Assembly (NCBI GenBank): GCA_009617715.1
Contig: VTFK01000555.1
Coordinates: 1 to 64,000, forward strand
DNA from: Plectrocnemia conspersa
Lineage: Eukaryota > Arthropoda > Insecta > Trichoptera > Polycentropodidae
Direction of reading: 5' to 3'
Length of the DNA stretch: 64,000 bases
A program made the position numbers and the translations under genes. The notes under the pieces are model-generated. The model was not told the origin of the DNA. It worked only from the letters and a program-made list of their open reading frames with translations, and made no database searches. Shown one piece after another: positions 52,501 through 62,500 of this stretch. Position 1 is the first letter of the stretch, and every line of letters starts with the position of its first letter.

Positions 52501-53711
52501 ACCCCAAATATACGCATTATACTGACACGCGGACACGCATGATCAGTAAAAAAGTAGATGTTATTAATTTAAGAAAATTTAGAGCAGCAAAAAAATATTA
52601 TAAATGATATGGGTGTTTTATAATAGAAAATTATTTTGAGAGATGTGTGCATTTAAATAAATAATTTGTTCCATAAAACGCATTGTTTACGCATCAATGT
52701 AAATATTCGGATATTTTTTCGGAAAAGAATTCGTTGCAGAGTTATTCATAAGTTATACTTTCACTACTAAAGTCCAAATACATTTTCACCAGTAGATATA
52801 TATTTGGTATTATGGTATTTTAGTTTCGATAAAAATAATGATAACCCCTATCCTGCTTACAAAAATTTGTATAAGCTCTATAAATACAATAATTAAATTT
52901 ATATTCAGAGATTTTGTGATGTTAAATTATATAATATAATTCTGATCCATTATTACCGTAATACAATATCTTTCAGGTAAATAACATTGTAAGAAACTGT
53001 TGGTATTATTAGATCTTATTTAATAAGACATCAGAATATTAAAGCATAGAAATAATAACATGATATAAGACTTACATTTTAATTTATATAATTATTTTAA
53101 ACAAGAGTATACATTTTGTTTGTAATACTATTTATGTTACATATTCAACTTTGTTATAATTATTGAGATCCATTTAAAATAATCAAATATTAATTTATAA
53201 TGAGGAAAACAACCATCTGAAAAGATAAGACGAAATAATTGAATAAATATTATTGTATATGTAAATTGATACCAGGCTAGCGGATCGATGTCTGTTCATC
53301 CGCAAACTGAAACGTAGTTTGATGTGACTTGCTATATCAAAACTGGTTTTATTTTCTTGATTGTTAACGTTTCATCAAATCTATTTTATGCCTTGCAATA
53401 TATTATTTGAATTATTATTTAGTGATGTTTAAATTTGTTGTAGAGAAATCGAAAGAGCAACTCGGATACAGCTACAACCACAGCCGCACTATGGTGAGCC
53501 AAGTGTCGCTGGCTCCTGTGCCTCCGGACCACGCTCCGGGCCAAGGTAATTTCAAAGCTGCCTTTTAATGAGTTTTAACCAATCGAGAGCATCCTGCTGA
53601 TCATCAGGAGCTCGCAGCGAGGCGAGATCTGAACGAAGAAGTCTTCCAGGAGCCGTAACGAAGAAGACCGTTCAATCGAGGAGTATCGATAGTATAACGA
53701 AGCATTTGTAA
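25454..53711 (+). CDS. Tre1: Tre1-like rhodopsin-class G protein-coupled receptor (nine coding exons, 438 aa)
   Basis: Joined exons: 25454-25569, 35739-35879, 36942-37112, 37399-37526, 37644-37797, 40017-40255, 40886-41047, 53444-53545 and 53608-53711; all are GT-AG with matching phases. The product has a short N-terminus with a sequon at N29, then seven membrane segments. Marks are GN (62-63) in TM1, D91 in TM2, C118 and C197 for the extracellular disulfide, NRY (142-144) in place of DRY, CYLP (299-302) in TM6 and NPIIY (333-337) in TM7. A basic third loop ends in KRNEWRITKM. The stretches VRNVAAAFIIS, RYGNV, NRYIMIAHHGIYARIYKK and SRTMVSQVS fit insect Tre1 better than its paralogue moody. 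In Drosophila, Tre1 acts at the cell surface through G proteins in transepithelial migration of germ cells and in neuroblast polarity. Orthology is inferred from remembered sequence; moody remains the alternative. Confidence 0.88.
26115..26420. promoter_or_regulatory. candidate intronic enhancer
   Basis: A higher-GC patch with dense homeodomain-type sites: ggctaattaagcgcaattag near 26282, and further caattg and aattgc strings. It lies 0.5 kb after the start-codon exon. Enhancer function is inferred from composition and site density only. Confidence 0.3.
26562..27020 (+). repeat. LTR-like dispersed repeat, copy 2
   Basis: Shares gattggct, gcatgattgtgattgg, gcag(c)...acttaagc(t)tggactc, cgccagcttctccaccac, a late ctaataaaactc and tctgcgtctta with 603-1000, and the same order of boxes with 42455-42905. 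CCAAT-type (gattgg), weak TATA-type and AATAAA-type strings fit an LTR with a U3-R-U5 layout. It also contains an inverted repeat: 26593-26624 against 26865-26896, 32 nt with few mismatches. The 118-codon open frame 26664-27020 is probably not a gene. Confidence 0.55.
29520..29660. other. GC-rich patch with ATG and donor-like site
   Basis: ATG at 29572 and ATGGCGGAACTTCC at 29588 precede gtcGTAAGTGAG. The frame would leave phase 1, which does not fit exon 2 of the receptor (needs phase 2), so it cannot be an alternative coding first exon of that gene. It could be a 5' UTR exon or a regulatory patch. Confidence 0.25.
30330..31090 (+). mobile_element. LINE reverse transcriptase, decayed 5' portion
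   Basis: KPWFNDDLKNFLKNKR at 30367 onward matches the pre-RT PWFxxxL segment of non-LTR elements. FNVKFSEFKSLSLEEIHNII, then FKLKKGTSTNGLD (30749-30845) is the RT start (ixxlkxxxsxGxDxi). IGAVFLDFKEAFETMD, then IIIMLKKLENIGIEVF (about 30957-31055) is the RT block with the first catalytic Asp. Stops and frameshifts are frequent. Confidence 0.85.
31750..32330 (+). mobile_element. LINE reverse transcriptase C-terminal part and 3' tail, decayed
   Basis: TLYNHLVCNNLKHTSLVWWP at about 31778 matches the post-RT LYxxxVxxxLxYxsxVWxP signature. The frame continues LAYKLRYL, then after a frameshift to about 32150 (SLCVPPNY, then TH). An AT-rich 3' tail ends near aataaatag at about 32305-32313. It is probably the same insertion as 30330-31090 with the YADD region degraded between. 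Confidence 0.7.
32637..32712 (-). repeat. tRNA-like SINE head (or tRNA pseudogene)
   Basis: On the minus strand a B-box gggttcgagtcac follows a GGTCGGAATAGT A-box-like string by about 45 bases. The whole resembles the tRNA-derived head at 48721-48785. Stems do not pair well enough for a working tRNA. Confidence 0.45.
35380..35520. other. higher-GC patch in intron 1, 0.25 kb before exon 2
   Basis: Composition rises to near balance, with a B-box-like gggttcgaatac and the arms gtttcgaa / ttcgaaa. No coding frame. Confidence 0.2.
35739..35879 (+). CDS. Tre1: receptor exon 2 (TM1, start of TM2)
   Basis: Acceptor tattgcag, donor AG|GTATGT. Codes FSRPLLTTAAVLTVIIMIVG, then GNLLTIIALLKCP and KVRNVAAAFIIS. 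The GN pair of TM1 and the first intracellular loop are intact. Confidence 0.92.
36942..37112 (+). CDS. Tre1: receptor exon 3 (TM2, TM3)
   Basis: Acceptor ggttttcag, donor AG|GTATTG. Codes LCVADFVFCLFVLPF (TM2 with D91), the first extracellular loop with C118, and TM3 up to the R of NRY. The splice site falls inside the R codon. Confidence 0.93.
37399..37526 (+). CDS. Tre1: receptor exon 4 (second intracellular loop, TM4)
   Basis: Acceptor attctcag, donor G|GTGAGT. Codes YIMIAHHGIYARIYKKGW and the TM4 segment IAAMIIFSWLFSYG, ending IPTLLGIW. Confidence 0.92.
37644..37797 (+). CDS. Tre1: receptor exon 5 (ECL2, TM5)
   Basis: Acceptor attcaag, donor AG|GTAAGT. Codes GTFGYDEKLGTCSINEDK (C197 pairs with C118), then TM5 with LVPCIIIIICYARIFWVVH. 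The preceding intron is only 117 nt. Confidence 0.92.
37798..40016 (+). other. Tre1: receptor intron 5 (2.2 kb)
   Basis: No gene. A higher-GC patch lies at about 38700-38900, and a perfect 11-bp inverted repeat aatttgcagca / tgctgcaaatt at 39744-39754 and 39808-39818. The frame 39419-39682 has no domain. Confidence 0.6.
40017..40255 (+). CDS. Tre1: receptor exon 6 (third intracellular loop, TM6)
   Basis: Acceptor tttttacag, donor G|GTAATA. Codes a long basic loop (SEMRMRKHNKAAQK ... ELKAKRNEWRITKM) with Ser/Thr between, then TM6 VLAIFLSFVICYLPITIIKV. Confidence 0.93.
40886..41047 (+). CDS. Tre1: receptor exon 7 (TM7, start of C-tail)
   Basis: Acceptor tttttag, donor G|GTATGT. Codes IMAYMLLYLSACINPIIYVI (TM7 with NPxxY), helix 8 NKQYRQAYKSVILCKH (C354 is a possible palmitoylation site) and the first part of the tail. 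Confidence 0.92.
42455..42905 (+). repeat. LTR-like dispersed repeat, copy 3
   Basis: Shows the box order of the copy at 26562-27020: gattggct, a gattggccagcag block, then ggatataagcccggactc (TATA-like), a GC-rich CA-rich middle, cttaataaagc (poly(A) signal) and a short tail with gtctcaaacactc. Strikingly GC-rich against its host intron. Possible extension to tgtggcgaccac at 42234. No coding content and no target duplication confirmed. Confidence 0.5.
42960..43340. other. mixed-composition repeat-like stretch
   Basis: Contains acgctgtcgcagtgggatcgct, similar to gcgctgtcacagtaggagtgct at about 15882-15903, suggesting an old dispersed element. No frame of substance. Confidence 0.25.
43760..44240. 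promoter_or_regulatory. higher-GC patch in intron 7, candidate regulatory element
   Basis: Balanced composition over about 450 bases with two short open frames (one on each strand) but no domain. Regulatory use is a possibility only. Confidence 0.2.
46490..46790. promoter_or_regulatory. candidate intronic enhancer (homeodomain-site and GC-rich)
   Basis: A dense, complex 300-base patch with tttaattaac, gtgtaattgatc, gcgaaattaatc, cgattaataattt and a strongly GC-rich core (gccgcaccgggcggcc, gcccgggcc). The contrast with AT-rich flanks and the mix of homeodomain cores with a CpG-rich core look like a conserved regulatory element. The frame 46588-46842 is probably an effect of the GC content. 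Confidence 0.35.
47347..47440 (+). repeat. imperfect tandem duplication, about 58-bp period
   Basis: taatcggtcgttagcaagttgctgtttagt and taatcggtcgtcagcacgtcgctgtttagt start about 58 bases apart with only a few differences. They lie just upstream of a CpG-rich patch at 47560-47690 with gcgagcgagcg and tctctcactcactctcg. Confidence 0.6.
48721..48785 (+). repeat. tRNA-like SINE head (or tRNA pseudogene)
   Basis: tagtggtataagccgctgac (A-box-like) is followed by ggactcgaatccc (B-box) with tRNA-like spacing. The stems are poor, so a functional tRNA is unlikely. It is followed by AT-rich sequence. Confidence 0.45.
50090..50560. promoter_or_regulatory. higher-GC non-coding patch in intron 7, candidate enhancer
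   Basis: About 470 bases of complex sequence with many CpGs, flanked by AT-rich DNA on both sides. The minus-strand frame 50215-50400 has no domain. It could be a conserved element controlling the receptor. Confidence 0.3.
51582..51985. mobile_element. Tc1/mariner-type MITE with TA target
   Basis: Terminal inverted repeats: tagcccgtccaagatgttag at the left end, and a right end whose reverse complement begins cagtccgtccaagatatgaa. They are about 80% identical over roughly 30 bases, including a shared cgctcatc block. Both ends abut TA (51580-51581 and 51986-51987). Length is 404 bp with no coding potential. Confidence 0.7.
52220..52500. promoter_or_regulatory. candidate intronic enhancer
   Basis: Complex, higher-GC sequence with gtgattaattaagg and cctgattaatgg homeodomain-type sites and aaagcgatcg. 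It lies about 0.95 kb before exon 8. Function is inferred. Confidence 0.3.
52617..52757 (+). repeat. dispersed repeat, copy B (pairs with 5976-6108)
   Basis: See the paired copy for the shared blocks. The next segment, 52768-52805, has tccaaatacattttcacc(a)gtag, which recurs near 20488-20520 and so may be part of the same family. Confidence 0.5.
53444..53545 (+). CDS. Tre1: receptor exon 8 (C-tail with conserved NHSRTxVSQ)
   Basis: Acceptor ttgttgtag after a 12.4-kb intron. Codes EKSKEQLGYSYNHSRTMVSQ, then VSLAPVPPDHAPGQ. SRTxVSQ is shared with Drosophila Tre1 as remembered. Donor CAAG|GTAATT at 53546. If the intron is retained, the frame runs to TAA at 53566-53568 after NFKAAF. Confidence 0.85.
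53608..53711 (+). CDS. Tre1: receptor exon 9 (C-terminus)
   Basis: Acceptor tgatcatcag at 53607 gives a 62-nt intron with a branch-like ttttaac at about 53573-53579. The phase matches exactly (G|GA). It codes GARSEARSERRSLPGAVTKK followed by TVQSRSIDSITKHL and TAA at 53709-53711. Composition is coding-like and rich in Ser/Arg. The extreme end (hydrophobic L) could bind a PDZ domain; this is a guess. Confidence 0.65.
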
Positions 53712-54055
53712 CATTAATTATACTAACACATATATTTATTTCATGAGATTACGTTGTATATAGAAACTGTGATAAAAAATTTATAGGCTATGTAAATATA
53801 AAATTAATTATATAAATGTTTCATTAACATATTAAAATTAAATGTAAATAATAATGAATATAATTATACACATATCATTCCAAATATCGACAATGTTAAA
53901 CGTATTTTATTACCAAACACTTGTGATAATTAATAACCAATATTAAAAGTGTATCATTTCTGTGTTAAATTTAAGCTTTATATATAAATACTAAATGTAA
54001 AATGAAAGACTATATAATCAACAATTTTAGTTTATTTCATTCTAATTTCAATAAA
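53712..54055 (+). other. Tre1: receptor 3' UTR with candidate poly(A) signal
   Basis: AT-rich sequence after the stop codon. AATAAA at 54050-54055 is a plausible polyadenylation signal; others may exist. Confidence 0.4.
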
Positions 54056-56142
54056 TACATAAAATCTAGACAATGTATTGTTTTTACATTAAAATGACAC
54101 AATCTTGGATCCCATAAGACTGTGTCGAGTAATAGAAACACTTGTACTGTATTGTTCCAGATAAAATTTTCCCAAATATGTTATCTCGCTATCAATTATG
54201 TTAATATTAAATTACAGACTTGCGTATTTAAAATGTCGTGCCATTATTTTGTCATTAAATTATTTCAATCAATTTATTTTATTTATATTATTACCCTTCA
54301 AAATTGTTAATATTCATATAAGTATTTATTAAACACAAAATAATATCAATAAGCAATTTAAGGCTCATTATTAATATAAAATATAATGATTTCTTGATAT
54401 GACATTAATCGTAATATTAAAATGCTTATAATATTAAATAAAGTAAAAGTCGTTCTTTATTTTTGTATAATTGAATTAGAATATTCGGATGGTAGTGACA
54501 AAAATATTCTAAGAAATATCATTTGTAATAAAATAATTTTAAATCAAACATATATATGCTAATAAAATAAATAAAAATGGATATATTCAGATTGCAAAAA
54601 GAGAATGAAAAAAATCTAACACAAAAAGGGAAGATAATAAATTCGGAATAATGTACAGTGTGCTTATTTGTGTACTTAAACTGATAAATAAAAAAACTTA
54701 CATCTATAGGCGAGGTGCCAATATTGTTACAAAAACATAATGTGAATATCTGTTATTTAAAAAAACATAAAATATTAGGAACAGCGACAATTCCACAATA
54801 TGTTAAGCTGAGGTCTTGAACTAGGAACAAGATATTGCCAGTCAATAGTTGTAGCTGTACCTGCAGAAATTAATTACAATTGGCATCGAACACAACCCGA
54901 AGAAATATTGTTAGTATTTTGCACATGGATTTGTAGTCGATTCTGTATTGACTCAAGATCTGCTAAAAGTTTCGTGAAGTCAATTTACAGTATAATGTAT
55001 TTTATTTCTAAAGAGATTTTAAACAAGATTTGTTAAAATTTATATCATGAAATAAGAATAATATTATGGACTAATATTTAATTAATAAACGACATTTTAA
55101 CGATATTCACTTTTATAATTTGTAGCAATATTAGAGGCTAACCTGTATTTATATATCATTAATAAATATATAGTGTCGCAAAGATCATTATTGTAACATC
55201 TCAAGTAATAAATTATTTAAAATTATTATAACGGTTTATAATACTCGGATTATTGTAATTATTCTGAACTTAATGTGAAAACATTGCTATTGAAACACAT
55301 TATTTATATTATAAAAAACACCCACCTTATCAATCATTCGACATTTTTTCTTTTCTAAAGTGAAAACTGTTCTCAAAAGGAAAAACAATTTTAGGATTTA
55401 AAAGATATTATTTTAGACGTTTTTGCTGACTTGAAATTTTAAAACGTTTAAAGTAGTTTACTTTAATTGTGCTTCTTTTCATTAGGCTAATCAGGGAATT
55501 AAATAACCACATGTTACATAGTATTACTCAAATGTTTCATGACTTGTTCCACCATTAAAAGAAATACAATTCGTATAACCTCAAAATAAACATAAATAAC
55601 TTATTATTATGCGTGAAATTAAACATTTTACAAGTATAATATATGCTTTAGTTGGGCTATCACAGATATTGCCTTAACTGCATTTACGTATGATTTTTGA
55701 CAAAATTTAATTGACTGAATCATAAATCATGCTTATTTTCATTTTACAAACCTCGTGAATTTTGGCATTAATCTTTGTTTAAAAATTAAAGGAACTATAT
55801 GGAACGCATCAGATTGATTATAATTATAAATCACTATTACAAATGCTTCTTAAATATTTCCTAACGTACATGTTAACATTAAAGGTCCTACATTAGACGA
55901 CATAAATAATAAGAAAATAATTTTAAGGGACCTCTATATATAATACTTTGTTCAAAACAAGGTTATACATATTAGTTGTATATATGTATACATAAAAAAA
56001 ACTCTAAAATAGATGCAATTCACAAAAATATGAAACTTTTCTTAATCATACATGACTAATAATTTCTAATAGAAACATCTCTAATCACTATTTTAGATAA
56101 CTATCTAAAATCAGGTAATAAAAATGCTATTGTGTAATTGGT
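54056..56142. other. intergenic between convergent genes (includes both 3' ends)
   Basis: AT-rich, with no exon or repeat recognised. It holds the 3' UTR of the minus-strand gene on its right side. The open frame 54122-54310 has no domain. Confidence 0.5.
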
Positions 56143-56500
56143 TTACGATCCGTCGCTGGAGAATCCCCCGTCGCTCTTGCAGTGTGACTTTAAATCGTCG
56201 CTTACATCCAACGGTGGAGTGTTGCCCAAACTCGAAAATCCTTGGTCGTAATCTTGAGATTGTGATAGATCATTGAGTGTGGGTGCTTTGGCTAGAGCTA
56301 AGGACAGAAATATGGTTCCCGAAGTCGAAGCGTCGGGATCGACGCTCAATATCGCCTTTTTGTTTGAATCAGCAGTCGATTGAGAAGTGATGAATTGTTC
56401 AGACGGATACTCGACACCGTAGCATCGCCTCTTAAACTCAGATAAGAACCTTTGGCGGTGTAGTCTTGTATGCTCAACGCGAATCGATTGAGTTGTATTG
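56143..56500 (-). CDS. GPATCH2-like last exon
   Basis: Acceptor gttttttag at 56501, stop TAA at 56143-56145. Codes NTTQSIRVEHTRLHRQ, FLSEFKRRCYGVE, a Ser/Thr linker and an acidic end DGGFSSDGS. The NTTQ...KRR segment directly follows the R3H-like block. Confidence 0.87.
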
Positions 56501-59500
56501 CTAAAAAACATTAAAATATACAAGTTATAACACAATAGAGAGCATTTCGATTGTAAACTGTCAAATTAAATTATGAATATGCTTTTTAATTTGAAGTTGA
56601 GACTACAGTGACGATTTGCAATAAAAAACTTGTGTGAATCTGGGTTATCATCTTTTATCAATCAAGACTTATTCATCTACAAATGTGATGTTATTTTTAT
56701 GTAGGGGGTGTAATCATTAATCAAAAGGTTAGGAACACCTATAATATGAGCCATTATAATATGGAATTCTAAGCGGAAAGTGGTACTAGTTTTGAATATG
56801 TATTCAAGTATCCGAATACAGCTACTAATAGGAAAAAGTAGGAGCCAAAAGCTGGATCAAAAACCTATTAAAGCGCAGGCCTATTCAGGGTTGTTCATGA
56901 ACAAAAAAATCTTTAACAAACCTTTAGATATTCGCAAACGCATAAACACAGGCGCAGATAAATTTTTATTTTAATTATTAAAAGTGATATATTATGTTAT
57001 AACTAAATGGTTATATTTATGAATAAATTGAATTAAAATATACTAGAATGATTAACCTTTTTAATGCCGCACGAGCATTTTGTCGCTCGATGCGTTCACA
57101 ACGCTTTTTTTTTCTTTCACAAGAAACTACTATTTACGCTAAGAAAAAATATTACAAACCGTGATGGATTTATAGTCATCTATGAAGAAGCATTAAAATT
57201 TATGACAATTTGAATAGTGAGTTTTCTTGAGCTGCGCTATGGCTGTCACTACATCCATACATGGCATTCGCAAATAAAATATAAATACATATCAAGCACT
57301 TGACTAAATGATTTACGTCATTGAGGCTTTTTAAAGATGTGAAGAGGATTAACACATGCTTTCTGAATGTGTGTGACCTTTTTTTAAATCTAAAAATATG
57401 CAGCACTTAGTGCATAGATACGTAATACATATTGCGGCACAAAAGCGGTTAATAATCAAAGACATATTCGAATTAAACTCATTAAACTACGGTATTTTAG
57501 AATCTAATTGTCTAATTTTAATATATTAAATAAACAAACCTTGTTTTCCTAAGAATAGGTCTTCCTAATTCCACGCTCAATTCCAACGAATACAACTTGG
57601 CCAACGAAGCCAATTTCTCTTGTTCTTCTATATCGTTTCCGATGCAAGGAAGCTTCAATTCGTCTTGGCACGAATCTTGTAAAAATCTTGCCAGTTGCTC
57701 GTTAGCGGCGCTCAGTATAGCAAATCCAGGCCGTTCGTCTCTCAACCTCCTGCATCCAGCTCTGATCTCCCTGATGCCTGGCGGGCCGAAGCACACAGAG
57801 TGTTCGCTGTAGCAATGATCGCTCTGCGGTGATTTTTCACTCAAATTTAAATCGCTCGATGAAGTCTTCTGAAGAGTGAAGTTGGTCCTCGGCGTATATT
57901 GGTCGTTCTCTTTGTTGATGTTCATATCTTGGAAAGATTGAAACGAATGAAAAAATGCTTCGTTTGCGTTATTATTCAACAAACCGGCGTTCTTCACGTC
58001 GGCAAAGCTTGTAAAAGCATTCGTCAACGTGGTAGAATCAACGGAATCGACACTTTGATTCAATTTACACCTACTTTCTTGCGCAAACGTATCCAGAACT
58101 GACCCAGAATCCGACATCATAGTATCGTCATCCATCAAATGATATTCAGTCTCTTTATTATCAGATTTTTGAACATTCTTGATGCTGTTGAGACCTTGTT
58201 TCGGAATAAATTTGTCTTTCTTCGGTGCACATTTCTGAGACACTTGTATGGACGGTTTATTCGGGCATATGATGGCCAATCTTGGATTTTTAAGGTTCAA
58301 ATTTTTATTAAAAGCTGATATTTCTTCGTTCCCGGGCCAATCGGTCAACTCGTCGTCGCCTTCTCTATCGCTATCGTTAGTAACGACGCCTTCGGAATCA
58401 CTGCTGCTTATGGAACTCGAGCTCACCAATTCGCTATTGGCCAATTCCATGTCAATGTTAGGATCGTCGAATTGTAACGGATTCCTTAACTGATTTGACT
58501 TGTGAGGGTGCTTATGCTTCCTCCTGTGTGACTTTTCATGCTTTTTAGATTTCACACCCTGATTTTTAGCCTGATCTTCCAGCGTCGAAAACGGAAGGGT
58601 AAAAACGTTATTTTCTAGCACCTTCCCAATAATGGGAGGCTCTTGCATTTTAGATGGAGGACGGTATACAAAATTGAAAGTTGAACTGCCCGGTATTGAT
58701 GGAGTTGTCGATATGGACGATAAAGAAATGTTTTGTAAGGCAGTTTCTAGGCCATTTTTCAACACCACGCTTTTTACGACCACATGTTTGTCCTTGAATT
58801 TTGGCACCTTATCGATCGGTAAGTATTTCTTGGAATTTTTGAAATCTAGAAACGACTTCGCAGAACTCTTTCCGCTAAAATAAGATTTAGAAGTGCAGCC
58901 TCCGCTGAACGATCTCTCTCTCATTTCGCCGAGTTCGCTCCTTTCCCTATGTGACCATTTTCGCTTTCCACAGAAAGCATTTAATCTGAAACTGTAAATA
59001 TGTGATGTAACTAATGCTAATTTAAAAACTATACTCGATTAGTCTTTTTTATTATAAACCCATAAAAAGTATTACAAACCCATCTTGGCAGTTATGTTTG
59101 AAGATTTTCTTCTTCTTTGATATCAATGTAAATGGTGGTGCACCTTGCACGTTTATCATCGAACAGTTTGGCAGTAAATTAACCTGAAAAACAAGAAGAA
59201 AAAGATCATGAACCACAGTCCGAATTAAACGTATTTAAAAATTCATGCAAAATTCTATACTTGGGACGGCGGTCCGATTAGCAAGGGTGGCGATGATCGA
59301 TCATTGCAATTATCGCTATATTCAATGGCCATTTTTTTAAACTTTCTTTTGCGACGAGCGTTCGGTGGCTTTGCAGGCGAGAAATTTTCGTTGAACGAGT
59401 CTGACTCGAAATTGCCGCCGGCGCAAAACTGAGCAACTCTATTTTTAGCGTTCCCTTGACACAAATTATTCAATTGTGGATCATCAGAATCGGATATAGC

Positions 59501-62500
59501 CTATACAGACGAAAACAACACCATAGATAAGCTATCATTATGCGTAAGTTTATGTTATACTTATTCTAGGGTTTATTAGGTGTACAAATGAGTTATAGCT
59601 TTCACTTTATTTTCACTAAAACTTGTCCTTCTGTTTGTCTCACTAAGAATGTGAATGTAAATACATAAGCGATATGATTTTTTCACATAACAGTTCTACT
59701 GCGAATTTTTGGAGCAATGAATTTTTTTTAAATAATAATATGTATCAAGATCAGCGTTGTCTTTTGATTGATTAAATACGAGAAATACTTACTAATATAG
59801 TTAAGTTATTAAATTCTCTAAATTTAAGTGGAGTACCACAGCACAAACTAATTCTCAAGATCGGTAGTGCTATTATACTGTTGAAGTATTTGGATCCACC
59901 GGAACTGCAATGGAATATAGTTGAATGTAAAGGGATCGAATATGATTGAGGCGCCAATCCTAAATTTCAATTTTAAAAGCGAAAATACATATTTTTCAGA
60001 ATCAAAAAAGTAAAATCGGGAGTTTATCAAAGAGACACTCTTTCACTAAAAAATTAACTCAAAGACCTAAAAACAATGAGAGCTAATATAGAGAAAATAT
60101 GTATGTTTATTAAGACTGTGGGGTCAGTGGAAGGAGAGTTCGCGACCGAGTAGTGACAAGAACAACTTGCAGAGGTCAATATACTTCTAATGTCGAAAGA
60201 CCCATATTAATTGTTTATGTGAGATACTAGAAGACTTGGAATACTTAAATAATGCGTTCTTGATCACAGCTTATCATCGGCCATTGTGTTCACTACCGAT
60301 ATATGAGGTTACGTTGATCGATTCCATTTTTAAATTTGAACTATATATTCAAAACAAGGAAAACATTTTTAAAACTCATTTGTACAACTAAAGCTTATTT
60401 TAGTATGTGTTATTAACATGTTTCTGTAATTATTTGCTAAAACTCAATATGTCAATTTCTTTAATTTTATGGGAAAGAAAAGAGGAAGGCTTAAAAATAA
60501 AATTATTATACTAATAGGCAGTGGCCACATTAGAAGCATAAATATTAGCTTAGAGGAAAATATTAGTTGTAAGAGGGTGAGTCAATAATTATCCATAATC
60601 AAATTATGTTCTAGTTGGCATTATTGTCTTTTTAGTAAGCATCACTGCAACCCATATTTGAAATTGCTAGTTTAATTTCACTGTCGCTGCCGTGACATTA
60701 ACCATGTCAATTCTACTTTTCATTTGCAATAAAAAGAGCAGAATTCAGTATTTTGTTTTAGTACAAGCACAATTCAAGAAGTGTTTCGCCGCAAATGGTT
60801 TAAAAAAATTAAGAAATCGTACGTCTGTTCATGGCCATGAATCATTTAGACCAATGTTTTTTTTGCAAAAAATACATTGAAGCATTGTTTTTATTTAAAA
60901 AAATAGTATTCTACATCTATACCTATAAAGTAATTATGACAAATGATACTTGTTGTCCTAAAACAACAAGCATCGTCTGAATAAAGTGATTCGTGGCTTA
61001 CTGCTCAGTTGAAAACGTTTTCTTCTGATTGAAGAAGCTTGTGCAATGATGGAACAAGTGCATTAAAAATCTAAAATATATATTATTGTAAGTTATGACT
61101 CAACCTCGCAGAATTGTATGTCGTGTTCTAAGCAACATTATTGTATCATTGCTTATATCAAAAAGTATCCCACGAGTCTAGAAAGTCATGCAGTAACTAC
61201 ATGACATCTGCACTTGTACAAAGTTTAGCAGAGAATTTTGGTTAAATTTATCAAAACTTGATAAGTGTAGATATGTACGGTTTTTTCCACCAGTGAGTCA
61301 CTAGATAGAACATATTATTTCAGTGCATTTTCGAAAGCACGTGATTCCCTTCACGACTATCGAGACAAGAGTTCATGAGCTGTCGAGGACGAATCAAGGG
61401 CTGGCGTAGACAAGGATGGACCAGCGAGGCACTGCCAGGACCCATCATCATAATAATTAACTATAAACTCTAGACAAGACAGACTCAATCAAGACCAAAT
61501 GGCAGACAACCACAACGATCGGTTTGAGGACCTCTGACAACATTCAAGCCCTTTTGTATGCAGACTGGCGGTTAATAACGTCCATCAATGGTCCCTTAGC
61601 ATCAGGGCTGATACGAGAGTGAGGCAAGCAAGGCACTTGCCTCAAGTAAATGGTGAAAAGGATGCCAAATTGGTAGAATCAATGAAAAAAGAATTTCAAA
61701 ATTTAAAAAAATTATGGTAAAAGACAAGTGAAATTTGTATGTTTATCAATTTTATTTTCGTAATAAAAACTACAAGGTCTTTAAAATTTTTTTGATTCTG
61801 TATTCAGGTGCTTAAATTGTAAATGTTATTTTTTCCTATTAGCATGTATCACAGTTAACATTAAAAACAAAGTAAAAATGAATATTTCGCCTCCATAAAT
61901 TCAGGTGAAGGAATTTATCATACAAAATGATATTTCGACCTTAGAATGCCCAGGTAACAGCCCCGACTTAAACCTCATCGAGAACCTGTGGGCAATAATG
62001 GGAGCAAGAATCCAAAAGAAAAAACCTTTGTCAAAATAGGAATTGATAGAAACTTTAGAAATAGTATGATATGAAGAAATTTCAGAACATTTAAAAACAT
62101 TGGTCGAATCGATGCCTCGAAGAATTAATCCAGAATTACGAAATAATGGAGGACCACCTAAATATTAAATTTTGCTTTATTTGTAGCTTATATAATTATA
62201 AATTTAATTTTTATATTCATTAACTAGTTTTACGGCAAAAAAATTTTTCATTGCACTACTAAATTTTCCCAAATATCACTGATTTAGAAAAACAATAATT
62301 TGTTTATTTCAAAATGTGTTAAGGCTTTTGCAAGTTCAATTACTTAAAAATATCACAAACACAATTGTAATATACAATAAATAAATAAATAAATAAAAGA
62401 ATATATACAATATCGTAATACAAAGAAATGTAGATTTTTCAAGGTAGACACCTTTCATTGACCACTACTGTATTATTAACCTGAAGTGATTTTTTAGTGT

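Larger units (their letters stand above)
41048..53443 (+). other. Tre1: receptor intron 7 (12.4 kb)
   Basis: Separates TM7 from the distal tail. Contains an LTR-like repeat, several higher-GC patches, tRNA-like heads and a TA-flanked MITE, described separately. The frames seen here (for example 49034-49393, 50842-51102 and 51233-51490) carry no domain. Confidence 0.65.

Noticed and set aside
53588..53660. A 42-nt intron (53546-53587) leading to other frames in the tail region
   Set aside because: It is too short for an insect intron, and the 62-nt alternative gives a longer matching frame with a better acceptor.
58924..58926. ATG at 58924 as start of a single-exon 468-aa gene
   Set aside because: The frame is open upstream to an acceptor, and three well-phased upstream exons with family motifs join it.
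60570..60880. Mariner-like 5' end with a 62-codon frame
   Set aside because: gagggtgagtcaataattatcc looks like a transposon end, but the frame shows no transposase motif and no matching right end was found.
61320..61640. Fourth copy of the LTR-like family
   Set aside because: The stretch is GC- and CA-rich like the others, but the ordered boxes could not be aligned.
62378..62398. (aata)n run as a functional element
   Set aside because: It is an ordinary microsatellite.
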